A stretch of 33,729 nucleotides of DNA from Roseobacter sinensis (GTDB taxonomy: Bacteria; Pseudomonadota; Alphaproteobacteria; Rhodobacterales; Rhodobacteraceae): assembly GCF_025755255.1 (NCBI RefSeq), contig NZ_JALIEB010000026.1, forward strand, positions 1-33,729. Reading direction: 5' to 3'. Of this stretch, positions 15,390-23,418 are shown piece by piece. The position numbers and the translations under genes are program-made. Within the stretch, counting starts at the first letter, position 1. Every line of letters starts with the position of its first letter. The notes beneath the pieces were generated by a model that ran no database searches, was not told where the DNA came from, and was given only the letters and a program-made list of their open reading frames with translations.

Positions 15390-15441
15390 TAGGGTTTTGC
15401 CGTGCGCACGAGCAGAAAACAATAACAGGATATTTCGCACC

Positions 15442-15645
15442 ATGATCGAGCTTTTGTTTGTCGCCTGTCTCGCGACGGCCCCGGACGAGTGCCGCGAGCG
15501 CAGCCTTGTCTTCACTGATATTTCGCCGATGCAGTGCCTGATGGGCGCGCAGCCCGAGCTGGCGAAGTGGTCGGCCAGCCACCCCAACTTCGACATCAAG
15601 AGCTGGCGCTGCCGCACCGTGAACTTCGCGGAAAAGGACGCCTGA
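15442..15645 (+). CDS. small protein of unknown function (67 aa)
   Basis: The peptide of 67 residues begins MIELLFVACLATAPDECRER and contains four cysteines (about positions 9, 17, 32 and 56). The hydrophobic start is short and could be a weak signal or simply a buried strand. An AACAGGAT ribosome-binding site precedes ATG 15442; the longer frame from 15397 runs into the promoter region. It ends 10 bases from the convergent ABC permease gene. I do not recognise the family. The paired cysteines and the location among periplasmic quinoprotein functions make an oxidised periplasmic protein conceivable, but this is a guess. Confidence 0.6.
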   Translation: MIELLFVACLATAPDECRERSLVFTDISPMQCLMGAQPELAKWSASHPNFDIKSWRCRTVNFAEKDA

Positions 15646-15655
15646 GGCCACAGGC

Positions 15656-16447
15656 TCAGCCCTTGCGCTTCATCAACCCGCGCGCGGGGTCATACCCCCA
15701 GACGGCGAGCAGGGTGAGCGCAACCGTGCTGAGCACCACCCAGGCAAGCGCGTGCCAGTTGAGCTGCAGATAGAGCAGAAAGCGAATGAGCTCGACCACA
15801 TGGGTGAAGGGGTTGAGCGCGCAGATATCGCGCAGGAGCGGTGAGCTTTCGGCCATCTTCCACAAGGGGTAGAGCGCCGAGGAGAGGAAGAACATCGGGA
15901 AGATGACGAAGTTCATCACGCCCGCGAAGTTCTCCAGTTGCGAGATGAAACTCGAGAGTACCAGACCCAGTGCCCCCAGCATCAGCCCCCCGAGGACCAG
16001 CCCGGGCAGCACGGCGATGTAGCCCAGCGTGGGCAGGGTGATGCCAAAGGCAGCGGCGATGGCGAGGAAGGCGTAGACCTGCAGGATCGAGATCGCGGTG
16101 GAGCCGAAGAGCCGGCAGAAGAGCAGCCACCAGCGCGGGAAGGGCGAGGTGAGCAGTAGCCGCATGGAGCCCATCTCGCGGTCGTAGACGAGGCTCAGCG
16201 AGCTTTGCATGCCGTTGAAGAGCAGCACCATCGCGCAGAGGCCGGGCACGATGTAGGTCTCGTAGGTGATGTAGGTCTGATAGGGCGGGATGATCGAGAG
16301 GCCGAGCGCCGCGCGAAAGCCCGCCGCGAAGATCAGCAGCCACACCAGCGGGCGCACAAGCGCGGCGATGAAGCGTTCGCGCTGGTGGATGAAGCGCAGG
16401 AACTCACGGCCCACGATGGCGCGGGTCACACCCCAGAACCCGCTCAT
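15656..16447 (-). CDS. ABC-2 type permease, PQQ-dependent alcohol dehydrogenase-associated
   Basis: This 263-residue integral membrane protein has about six hydrophobic helices typical of ABC-2 permeases, including IAALVRPLVWLLIFAAGFRAA, YIVPGLCAMVLLFNG and the C-terminal WVVLSTVALTLLAVWGY. It resembles the PedC-type 'alcohol ABC transporter permease' found beside quinoprotein alcohol dehydrogenases; that subfamily call rests on resemblance and context. Substrate and direction are unknown, and ABC-2 permeases usually export. Its ATG overlaps the ATPase stop (ATGA), so the two subunits are co-translated. Confidence 0.82.
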   Translation of the reverse strand: MSGFWGVTRAIVGREFLRFIHQRERFIAALVRPLVWLLIFAAGFRAALGLSIIPPYQTYITYETYIVPGLCAMVLLFNGMQSSLSLVYDREMGSMRLLLTSPFPRWWLLFCRLFGSTAISILQVYAFLAIAAAFGITLPTLGYIAVLPGLVLGGLMLGALGLVLSSFISQLENFAGVMNFVIFPMFFLSSALYPLWKMAESSPLLRDICALNPFTHVVELIRFLLYLQLNWHALAWVVLSTVALTLLAVWGYDPARGLMKRKG

Positions 16448-17163
16448 GCCGCAGCCCCGGTCTGGGCGAGGAACCAGTCCGAGAGGGGCGCATCGCCCCG
16501 GATCTCGCCGGTGATCCCCGCATGCAGGATCTGGCCGCGGTGCAGCACCAGCAGCGCATCGCTGTCGCGCACCTCGTCGGTCAGATGCGTGGTCCAGAGC
16601 ACGCAGAGCCCCTGCTCGGCCAGATCGTGCACATGGGCGGTGATGGCCGCCCGGGCGGCGGCATCGAGGCCGACGGTGGGCTCATCGAGCAGCAGCACCT
16701 TCGGCTCGTGCAGGAGCGCGCGCGCCAGCTCCATCCGGCGGCGGTGGCCTCCGTTCAGCGCGCGCGCCTTTTCGTCGGCGCGGGCGCGCATGTCGAGCCG
16801 GCCGAGCGCGGCGTCGATGCGCCCCGGCACCTCGCCGCGGGGCAGCCCGTGCAGGGCGGCGAAATAGCCAAGGTTCTGTCGCACCGTCAGATTGAGATCC
16901 AGCGTGGGCTGCTGGAAGACCACCCCGAGGGCGGCAAGCGCCTTGCGCGGGGCGGTGCGCAGGTCGTGCCCTGCGATATGAATGTCACCTTCGGGCGCCA
17001 CCAGCAGCCGGGTGAGCAGCGAGACGAGGGTGGATTTTCCCGCGCCGTTCGGGCCCAGAAGCGCGCAGAACCGCCCCGGTGCGACATCGAGCGAGACCGC
17101 GTCGAGCGCGCATTTCTGCCCGTAGTGAAAGCTCAGATCGCGAACGCTCAGCCCGCCCGTCAT
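16444..17163 (-). CDS. ABC transporter ATPase, PQQ-dependent alcohol dehydrogenase-associated
   Basis: This 239-residue nucleotide-binding subunit has Walker A LLGPNGAGKSTLVSLL near residues 33-48, Walker B VLLLDEPTVGLD and the H-loop LWTTHLTDE. The signature motif reads LNGGHRRRMELARAL, with Asn and His replacing the usual Ser and Gln of LSGGQ. It matches the ATPases that accompany PQQ-dependent alcohol dehydrogenases and pairs with the permease at 15656. ATG 17163 (MTGGLSVRDLSFHYG) is preferred over the longer frame because the family starts just before the RDLSFHYG strand. It diverges from the SoxY-like gene across 200 bases. Confidence 0.87.
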   Translation of the reverse strand: MTGGLSVRDLSFHYGQKCALDAVSLDVAPGRFCALLGPNGAGKSTLVSLLTRLLVAPEGDIHIAGHDLRTAPRKALAALGVVFQQPTLDLNLTVRQNLGYFAALHGLPRGEVPGRIDAALGRLDMRARADEKARALNGGHRRRMELARALLHEPKVLLLDEPTVGLDAAARAAITAHVHDLAEQGLCVLWTTHLTDEVRDSDALLVLHRGQILHAGITGEIRGDAPLSDWFLAQTGAAA

Positions 17164-17365
17164 GGCGGCGTGCCCGCCGGTCTCACTCTGGTCACGCGTC
17201 CTCCCCACCTGGCCCATGGGCGCAGCTTGCCCCGAAACCCGGGGGGCCACAAGCGCCCGGACCGAGCCTTTGGTCGCAACCGCGCGCGCCGCCTCACGAC
17301 ATTGTCATTGCGGGGTTTCGGGCCGGTGGCCTAGGCTGGTGGCCGTCCCTGCGGGAGGAGAGATC

Positions 17366-17791
17366 TTGGCGATCACGCGGCGCAGGATGCTGGTGTCCGG
17401 CTCGGCCACGCTTCTGGCGCTTGGCTTTCCCGGACATCTGTGGGCCGATGACATCACCGCCGCGCAGGCGATTGCCGCCTTTGCAAACGGCGCCGAGATC
17501 ACGCCCGGCGGTGTGATCCTGACGATGGAGCCAGTGGCCGAGGATGGCTTTCGCGTGCCCATACGGGTGGCGGCCGAGGGCGCCGAGGCGTTGCTGATCG
17601 TGGCGCCCGAGAACCCGGTGAAGCCCATCGCGCTGGCGCGGTTCGGTCCACGTGCGGTGGAGCAGCAGCTGGCGACGCGCATCCGTCTGGCCCGCACCCA
17701 AGAGGTGCTGGCACTGGCGCGGATGCCCGATGGCACGGTGCGGCAGGTGGCGCAGGCGGTCGATGTGGTCGTCGGCGGCTGTGGGGCGTGA
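17366..17791 (+). CDS. SoxY-like sulfur-carrier protein with Tat signal
   Basis: The protein has about 141 residues. A twin-arginine signal is present when TTG 17366 is used (TRRRMLVSG followed by a hydrophobic stretch and LWADD), with GGGAGGAG five bases upstream. The internal ATG at 17390 would remove the twin arginines. The mature part is a SoxY-like domain ending VVVGGCGA. The Cys near residue 139 in the C-terminal GGC motif is the residue that carries sulfur intermediates in true SoxY. Its gene overlaps a SoxZ-like gene, as in Sox systems, but no soxA, X, B or C is present. Such carriers recur beside quinoprotein dehydrogenases, where their role is not settled. Confidence 0.8.
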   Translation: MAITRRRMLVSGSATLLALGFPGHLWADDITAAQAIAAFANGAEITPGGVILTMEPVAEDGFRVPIRVAAEGAEALLIVAPENPVKPIALARFGPRAVEQQLATRIRLARTQEVLALARMPDGTVRQVAQAVDVVVGGCGA

Positions 17792-18126
17792 ACGCGATGG
17801 CGGCGGGGGTCAAATCACGGGTGAAACTGCCGCAGGTGGCGGCGGCGGGTGAGGTGATCACGATCAAGACGCTGATCACCCACCGGATGGAGAGCGGGCA
17901 GCGGCGGCATGAGGCGGGTGCGGTGATCCCGCGGTCGATCATCCACCGGTTTGTCTGCGCGTTCGAGGGTGAGACGGTTGTCGACATCGAGGTGCATCCC
18001 GGTGTATCCACCAACCCCTTCTTCGAGTTCCGCGCGCGGGTGATCGAGAGCGGGGTTTTCCGCTTCACCTGGTATGACGATGACGGGGCGGTTTATACCG
18101 ACAGCAAGGCGATTACGGTGACGTAG
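17788..18126 (+). CDS. SoxZ-like protein
   Basis: This 112-residue SoxZ-like beta-sandwich (SRVKLPQVAAAGEVITIKTLITHRMESGQR at residues 9-38, then NPFFEFRARVIESGVFRFTWYDDDG) would form the heterodimer partner of the SoxY-like protein. It has no signal sequence, as expected if it is carried through the Tat pathway by the SoxY-like partner. GTG 17788 overlaps the preceding stop; ATG 17797 is an alternative. The pair has the usual order and coupling of SoxYZ but sits in a C1-oxidation context. Confidence 0.85.
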   Translation: MNAMAAGVKSRVKLPQVAAAGEVITIKTLITHRMESGQRRHEAGAVIPRSIIHRFVCAFEGETVVDIEVHPGVSTNPFFEFRARVIESGVFRFTWYDDDGAVYTDSKAITVT

Positions 18127-18170
18127 AGCTACGCCCGGGGAAATCGGAGATGCTCCCGCACAAACCCAGA

Positions 18171-18221
18171 GGCTAGCCCCCTCCCGTGGGGATGGTCGGG
18201 GGCTGGCCGGCAGTGCCGGCC
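18171..18221. other. two overlapping hairpins in a 211-base intergenic region
   Basis: GGCTAGCCCCC (18171-18181) pairs with GGGGGCTGGCC (18198-18208) with one mismatch. GGCCGGC-AGT-GCCGGCC (18205-18221) forms a second perfect 7-bp stem that shares four bases with the first, so only one can form fully. There is no T tract. A smaller hairpin GTCTTTC-GT-GAAAGAAC lies at 18252-18268. The region separates soxZ-like from the DUF2927-like gene and may act in termination or mRNA processing. Confidence 0.35.
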
Positions 18222-18337
18222 GGGTGCAAGGTTTGATGCTGTGCGCCGGTCTTTCGTGAAAGAACCTCCAGACAACAAATCCGTGGACGCCTCGGGACCC
18301 GCGACCTAGGTTCGAGGGCACCGGAGGATTTGCGCCC

Positions 18338-19255
18338 ATGCGTCGTGCCTTGTTGTGCCTCATGTTCATCCTGCTCGCGGCCACTCAGGCGGCGGCGGAT
18401 CGCGTGGCCTATGTGGAGCTGGCGCGCAAGGGCTGGAACTATCAGCTGCGCACCACGATGGTGGGGCGAGACCTCACGATCCCGGTGCATATCAACGGGC
18501 GCGATCTGGCCGGCGCGAGCCTCTGCCTTGTGGGTGAGCGGCCGCATCCGAACTCACTGGAGGTGATCAACGCCTTCCGGGATCTCGCGCGGCACGTCTT
18601 CGGAAAGCCGTTGCCGATGCGCTATGCGGGCGCCGGCGCGGCCAATTGCGGGTCGGGGCGCACGGTGGTGCTGCGGCTCTACTCCGGGCACCCGCCCAAT
18701 CAGGCGCTCTCGGACGATCTGAGCTGGATGAACGGCATCTATCAGCTGGGCCTGCCGCACCAGCGGTACTTCGCCGCCACCTCGCCGGCCATGGCGCAGA
18801 CCTTCTTCGGCAGGCGCGGGCAGGGCACCCATATCATGGTCAAGCAGCCGCGCGCGGGGGATGTGGGCGCGCTGGAGCGGTCGTTCTACACGTCGATCCT
18901 GGTGGAGGAGCTGTTCCAGTCCTTCACCTTCGGCATGGATATCCTGCTCTTCGACCGGGCTGCGGCGTTCCAGTCGAAACTGCAGGAGACTCCGCTGAAC
19001 CTGCAGCGGTTGCCGTGGGAGTCGCGCGGGTTCATGCGGGCGATGCTGCGCTCGAACCCGGTGGGGCTTTGTGCCTTCGACGTCTTCATGATGCATGCGG
19101 TTGCCGAGGCGCCGGTGGATCAGACGACGGAGCCGGGGTTCATCGATTATGTGGACGCGGAGTATGACACGCTGGCCGCGCAGGCCGCCGAGACGATGGC
19201 GGATGCGCGCTTTGCCGCGCTGATCGCACCGGGTTGCCAACGCGCCCCGATCTGA
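18338..19255 (+). CDS. secreted DUF2927-like protein
   Basis: This 305-residue protein has a clear Sec signal (RRALLCLMFILLAATQAAAD, cleavage near residue 21). The remainder resembles DUF2927 proteins of Rhodobacterales, including a helix with SILVEELFQSFTFGMDILLFDR around residues 187-210 that recalls the acidic motif of that family. Function is unknown. The EE-x-x-Q helix has a superficial metallopeptidase look, but no HExxH is present. GGAGG precedes ATG 18338. It sits between the SoxYZ-like pair and the MoxR operon, so a role in periplasmic quinoprotein maturation is possible but unsupported. Confidence 0.65.
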   Translation: MRRALLCLMFILLAATQAAADRVAYVELARKGWNYQLRTTMVGRDLTIPVHINGRDLAGASLCLVGERPHPNSLEVINAFRDLARHVFGKPLPMRYAGAGAANCGSGRTVVLRLYSGHPPNQALSDDLSWMNGIYQLGLPHQRYFAATSPAMAQTFFGRRGQGTHIMVKQPRAGDVGALERSFYTSILVEELFQSFTFGMDILLFDRAAAFQSKLQETPLNLQRLPWESRGFMRAMLRSNPVGLCAFDVFMMHAVAEAPVDQTTEPGFIDYVDAEYDTLAAQAAETMADARFAALIAPGCQRAPI

Positions 19256-19349
19256 GCCGGTGTCATACTTTCGGGTGTATTTGCGTGACGGACCCGCGCG
19301 GGTACCGTGATCTCGGCGAGGCCGTCCGGTGTGGCGGCCGGGAGGAGAT

Positions 19350-20306
19350 ATGGATACAAGGGCCCAGCCTTCGGAGCACGGCGTGGCGGCGCTGTCGTCG
19401 GTGCTTGCGCATGGTCTGGTGGGCCATGAGGTTCTGATCGAGCGGTTGCTGGTCGCGCTTCTGGCGGATGGGCACCTGCTGGTGGAGGGCCCGCCAGGGC
19501 TGGCCAAGACCCGCGCGGTCAAGTGGCTGTCGGAGGCGGTGGAGGGCAGCTTTGCGCGCATCCAGTGCACGCCGGACCTGATGCCGTCCGACCTCACCGG
19601 CACCCCGGTCTACAAGCCGCAGGAGGGCACGTTCGAGTTCGTGCCCGGCCCGGTCTTCACCAATCTGGTGCTGGTCGACGAGATCAACCGCGCGCCGCCC
19701 AAGGTGCAATCGGCGCTCTTGGAGGCGATGGCCGAGCATCAGGTGACCGCGGGCAATGAGACCCATGCGCTGCCCGATCCCTTCCTCGTGGTGGCCACGC
19801 AGAACCCGATCGAGCATGACGGGACCTTTCCGCTGCCCGAGGCGCAGCTCGACCGGTTCCTGCTGCATGTGGTGCTGGAGCTGCCGGGGCTGGAGACCGA
19901 GCGGCGCATCCTCGATCTGGTCGAGGCCGAGACCCAAGGTGGTGTGCCGCACGCGCAGGCGGTCACGCTGGGCCAGTTGGCCGAGGCCCGCGCGGCGGTG
20001 CGGGCGGTGCATCTGGCGCCCGAGCTGCGGGATTTCATCGTGCGGCTGGTGCTGGCCACGCGCGAGGGGCCCCTTGCGGGCGATATCGAACATGCGGTCT
20101 CGCCGCGCGGTTCGCTGGCGCTGGCTGCGGCCGCACGGGCGCGGGCCTATCTGCAGGGGCGCGACTATGCGATGCCGGAGGATGTGACTGCACTGGCCGG
20201 GGACGCGCTGGCGCACCGGATGGTGCTGACCTGGCGTGCCGTGGCCGATGGGCGCAAGCCGCGCGATGTGGTGGCGGATATTCTGGCCGCCACCCCGCCC
20301 TTATGA
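19350..20306 (+). CDS. moxR: MoxR-family AAA+ ATPase
   Basis: This 318-residue MoxR ATPase has Walker A VEGPPGLAKT near residues 45-54, Walker B NLVLVDEINRAPPKVQSALLEAM, and sensor 1 VVATQNPIEHDGTFPLPEAQLDRFL. MoxR proteins work with VWA-domain partners as chaperone-like remodelling machines. In methylotrophs MxaR, with MxaS, A, C, K and L, is required to insert calcium into and activate methanol dehydrogenase. ATG 19350 directly follows GGAGGAG and is preferred to the upstream GTG. It heads a run of seven genes that all overlap or nearly overlap, so they form one operon. Confidence 0.93.
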   Translation: MDTRAQPSEHGVAALSSVLAHGLVGHEVLIERLLVALLADGHLLVEGPPGLAKTRAVKWLSEAVEGSFARIQCTPDLMPSDLTGTPVYKPQEGTFEFVPGPVFTNLVLVDEINRAPPKVQSALLEAMAEHQVTAGNETHALPDPFLVVATQNPIEHDGTFPLPEAQLDRFLLHVVLELPGLETERRILDLVEAETQGGVPHAQAVTLGQLAEARAAVRAVHLAPELRDFIVRLVLATREGPLAGDIEHAVSPRGSLALAAAARARAYLQGRDYAMPEDVTALAGDALAHRMVLTWRAVADGRKPRDVVADILAATPPL

Positions 20307-21208
20307 ACGAGGCGCTCGAGGCTCCGGGCGTCGGCCTGCGCTCCGACACCCTGATCGCCTTGCGCCGTGTCGCACTTGCCGCCGAGAGCGCACCGGCGCT
20401 CGCCGCGCTGCCTGGCGGTTTCGCCACCCGGCGCAAGGGGCACGGGCTGGAGGTGGCGGATATGCGCGAATACGTGGCGGGCGACGATCTGCGCCATCTC
20501 GACCGCGGCACCACGGCACGCACCGGCCGGCTGCACGTGCGGCAGTTCCAGGAGGAGCGCGACCGCGTGAGCCTGCTGGTTGCCGACTTCCGGCCTGCGA
20601 TGTTCTGGGGGCTGCGCCGCGCCTTCCGGTCGGTCTGTGCCGCCGAAGCGCTGAGCCTGATCGGCTGGAGCGTGGTGGAAAGCGGCGGGCGCGTGGGGCT
20701 TCTGGCGCTGACCGGGGCTGCGCCGGTGATTGTGCCCGCACGCGGGCGCAGCCGTGGGATGCTCGATGTGATCGGCGGCATGGTCGAGGCGCATCAGGCG
20801 GGCCTTGCGGCGCTGGCGGCGGGGCAGGGGGCGGACCCGCCTCTCGATCAGGCGCTGTCGCGGGCCGACCGGCTGGTGCCGCCCGGGGCCGAGCTGGTGA
20901 TCGCCTCGGGCTTCGATAAACCCGGCCTCGGTCTGGCTGACCGGCTGAGCGCGCTCGCTCGGCGGCGAAGGCCGCGCCTGCTGCTGGTGACGGATGCGCA
21001 GATCGGGCGGATGCCGCGCGGGCGCTATCCGATCCGCACGGAAGATGGCCGCCGGATCCGGCTGAGCCTCGGGGGTGCCGCCGCGGCGGCGGAGGAGCCT
21101 GCGCGCCGGATCGCCGGACGCCCGGCGCTGGTGCTCGACGCGGGCGAAACTGTCGAGCAGACCGCCCGGCGGATCGTCGCGGGCCTCACCGAGGCGCAGG
21201 CCGCATGA
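20303..21208 (+). CDS. DUF58 protein (MxaS-like)
   Basis: This 301-residue protein carries the DUF58 signature around residues 58-85: YVAGDDLRHLDRGTTARTGR followed by LHVRQFQEERDRVSLLVAD. DUF58 proteins have a degenerate VWA-like fold and are almost always encoded next to MoxR. In mxa clusters the equivalent is MxaS. It is probably cytoplasmic or membrane-associated, bringing MoxR to its membrane-bound partners. Its ATG overlaps the moxR stop (ATGA). There are no strong transmembrane segments. Confidence 0.87.
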   Translation: MNEALEAPGVGLRSDTLIALRRVALAAESAPALAALPGGFATRRKGHGLEVADMREYVAGDDLRHLDRGTTARTGRLHVRQFQEERDRVSLLVADFRPAMFWGLRRAFRSVCAAEALSLIGWSVVESGGRVGLLALTGAAPVIVPARGRSRGMLDVIGGMVEAHQAGLAALAAGQGADPPLDQALSRADRLVPPGAELVIASGFDKPGLGLADRLSALARRRRPRLLLVTDAQIGRMPRGRYPIRTEDGRRIRLSLGGAAAAAEEPARRIAGRPALVLDAGETVEQTARRIVAGLTEAQAA

Positions 21209-21567
21209 CCGACCGGGCGCTGAGCGAAGAGGCGATGCTTGCCAGCCTGCGGGACATTCAGCTGCCGGCGGAGGCGGCGGGGGGTCTCGTCGCCGATCTC
21301 GCCGCGACCGTCGGGCTGGCAGGCCTTGTGGCGCTGATCCTTGCGGGGCTGATCCGCCTGCTCAGCCGGTCCGCGCAGCGACCCCAGCGGCGTGATCCGC
21401 TGGCCGAGAGCCGCGCGCTGCCCGAGGCAGAGCGGCGCGTGGCGCTGCTGCATTTGCTGCGGGCCCGGGCGCCCGAGCGCTACGCGGCGATCCGCGGGGA
21501 GATCTATGCGCCGGGCGGCGGCGTCGATCTGGCCACGCTGGAGGCGGAGGTCCGCCGCCATGCTTGA
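21205..21567 (+). CDS. DUF4381-type small membrane protein
   Basis: This 120-residue protein has the LRDIQLP motif at residues 15-21, a single transmembrane helix at about 36-56 (VGLAGLVALILAGLIRLL), and a basic cytoplasmic tail with RDPLAESRALPEAERRVALLH. DUF4381 proteins occur between DUF58 and VWA genes in MoxR/Bat operons; their biochemical role is unknown. It overlaps DUF58 by ATGA and overlaps the following VWA gene by 8 bases. Confidence 0.75.
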   Translation: MTDRALSEEAMLASLRDIQLPAEAAGGLVADLAATVGLAGLVALILAGLIRLLSRSAQRPQRRDPLAESRALPEAERRVALLHLLRARAPERYAAIRGEIYAPGGGVDLATLEAEVRRHA

Positions 21568-22522
21568 GCTGGCCGATCCGTGGGTTCTGCTGCTCTTGCC
21601 GCTGCCCCTGCTGGCGGCGCGACTGATCGGGGCTGCTGATCTGGTGGGCGGAGCGATCACCGTGCCGGACCGGGTTGGCAGCGCCCTGATCCGCGCCGGT
21701 GCGGGCGGCGGCGACCCGGCGGGCGTTTCACTCCGGCAAGGCGGGCTCTGGGCTGTCTGGGCGCTGCTGCTGCTGGCCGCCGCCGGCCCGCGGGACCTCG
21801 CCCCCGTCTCGGCGCTGAAGGTGACGGGACGCGATCTGGCGATTGTACTCGATCTCTCGGGCTCCATGGTGCGGGACGACTTCCACCTCGACGGTCGGCA
21901 GATCACGCGGCTTGAGGCTGTCACAACCGTAGGGGCGGAGTTTGCCCGGCGCCGCGGCGGCGACCGGGTGGCGCTGATTGTCTTCGGCTCGGAGGCCTAC
22001 TACGCCGCCCCCTTCACCTTCGATGTGGAGGCCATTGCCCGGCGCATCGAAGAGGCCACCATCGGGATATCGGGGCGGGCGACGAATATCTCGGACGGCT
22101 TGGGCCTTGCGATCAAGCGCATGGCGACAAGCGAGGCCGCGAGCCGTGTGGTGATCCTGCTGTCGGACGGCGTGAACAACGCGGGCGCCACCAACCCGCG
22201 CGGTGTCGCGGAGCTGGCGGCAAGCATGGGCATCCGCGTGCATACGATTGCGCTGGGGCCGAAGGACGTGGAGACAGCGGCCGAAGGTGAGCGCGGCGTG
22301 GTCGATGCGGCGACCCTGCGGGCGATTTCTCAGATGTCGGGCGGCGAGAGTTTCCGGGTCAAGACCACCGACGATCTGGCTGCGGTGGCCGAGGCGCTCG
22401 ACCGGCTGGAGGCGACGGACAGCGACGGGCTGGCGGCAGAGGTGTTCCGGGATTACTGGATGTGGCCCGCCGGTCTCGCGCTTGGACTCGGGCTCTGGCT
22501 GGGCTGGAGGGAGCTGTCGTGA
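21560..22522 (+). CDS. VWA-domain membrane protein (BatA/MxaC-like)
   Basis: This 320-residue protein has an N-terminal hydrophobic helix (PWVLLLLPLPLLAARLIGA), a second helix near residues 55-80, and a von Willebrand A domain at about 92-280. Its intact metal-ion-dependent adhesion site is LDLSGSM (DxSxS near residue 97) with VILLSDGVNNAG. A C-terminal helix (MWPAGLALGLGLWLGW) anchors it. Proteins of this layout are BatA in aerotolerance operons and MxaC in methanol-oxidation operons, and they expose the VWA domain to the periplasm. ATG 21560 lies inside the end of the DUF4381 gene; the longer frame from 21392 is out of context. Confidence 0.88.
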   Translation: MLELADPWVLLLLPLPLLAARLIGAADLVGGAITVPDRVGSALIRAGAGGGDPAGVSLRQGGLWAVWALLLLAAAGPRDLAPVSALKVTGRDLAIVLDLSGSMVRDDFHLDGRQITRLEAVTTVGAEFARRRGGDRVALIVFGSEAYYAAPFTFDVEAIARRIEEATIGISGRATNISDGLGLAIKRMATSEAASRVVILLSDGVNNAGATNPRGVAELAASMGIRVHTIALGPKDVETAAEGERGVVDAATLRAISQMSGGESFRVKTTDDLAAVAEALDRLEATDSDGLAAEVFRDYWMWPAGLALGLGLWLGWRELS

Positions 22523-23418
22523 GCGGGGTCGATCTCACCCTGTTGCGTCCGCTGTGGTTGCTCGGTCTGCCGGCCCTTGTGCTCTTCGGCTGGTGGCTCT
22601 TTGCGCGCCGGGGGGGCTTGGGCGACTGGCCGAAAGCCTCCGATCCGGCGCTGCTGCGTGCGATGGCGGCGCTGGGGCGGGTGGACAAGGGCGCGAGCCG
22701 CGCACCGCTGCTGGCCTTGCTGGGGGCGCTGGGTCTGATCCTTGTCGGTCTCGCAGGCCCGGCGATCGAACGGCGCGACACGCTGTCCTTCCGCAATCTC
22801 GATGCGGCAATCTTCGTCGTCGATGCCTCGGCGAGCGTGACCGAGGATGCGCGCTGGCCGCAGATGCTGACCATGGGGCGGTTCGGCCTCGCTGCGCTGG
22901 GGACGCGGCCCGGTGCGCTCATCGTCTATGCGGGTGATGCCTATGTGGCGATGGATCTGACGCTGGATCATCTGCAATTGGGCCAGACGCTGTCGCTGAT
23001 CGGGCCGGAGACGGTGCCCGACCCCGGCTCGCGGCCCGAGCGGGGCCTGCGAATGGCTGTGGACCTGCTGGCCGAGGCGGAGGTGCTGGCGGGCGACGTG
23101 GTGCTGCTGAGCGATGGAGCCGGCCTGGGCACGGCCTCGCTTCGGGCGGCGGGGGCAATTGCGGCACGGGGCGCGCGGCTGTCGCTGATTGCGCTTGAGA
23201 CGCCCACTGCCGCGTTCGAGACACATGCCGCGGCGGGGCAGGGCCGGGTCTTCACGCTGGATGAGACCGATGCGCTCGCCGACTGGGTGTCGGCGAAGGC
23301 GCGCACCCGGCTCGAACGGCAGGATTATCCGCTGCTCTTCTGGCAGGACCTGGGGCGGTATCTGCTGTTGCTGGCGCTGATCCCGATGCTGCTTCTGTTT
23401 CGCAAGGCGCGCCCGTGA
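22519..23418 (+). CDS. VWA-domain membrane protein (BatB/MxaL-like)
   Basis: This 299-residue second VWA protein of the operon has an N-terminal helix (LLRPLWLLGLPALVLFGWWLF) and a further helix near residue 75. The VWA domain has DASAS (DxSxS near residue 100) and VVLLSDGAG, and a C-terminal helix (YLLLLALIPMLLLF) follows. It starts with GTG 22519 overlapping the preceding stop (GTGA). In BatB proteins a TPR region is usually fused after this last helix; here it is encoded by the next gene. It probably pairs with the first VWA protein as a MoxR client or partner. Confidence 0.86.
   Translation: MSGVDLTLLRPLWLLGLPALVLFGWWLFARRGGLGDWPKASDPALLRAMAALGRVDKGASRAPLLALLGALGLILVGLAGPAIERRDTLSFRNLDAAIFVVDASASVTEDARWPQMLTMGRFGLAALGTRPGALIVYAGDAYVAMDLTLDHLQLGQTLSLIGPETVPDPGSRPERGLRMAVDLLAEAEVLAGDVVLLSDGAGLGTASLRAAGAIAARGARLSLIALETPTAAFETHAAAGQGRVFTLDETDALADWVSAKARTRLERQDYPLLFWQDLGRYLLLLALIPMLLLFRKARP

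Noticed and set aside
17366-18126. Part of a thiosulfate-oxidising Sox cluster
   Set aside because: No SoxA, X, B, C or D is found nearby, and the surroundings are PQQ and C1 functions. The carrier-type reading is preferred, though a sox cluster elsewhere cannot be excluded.
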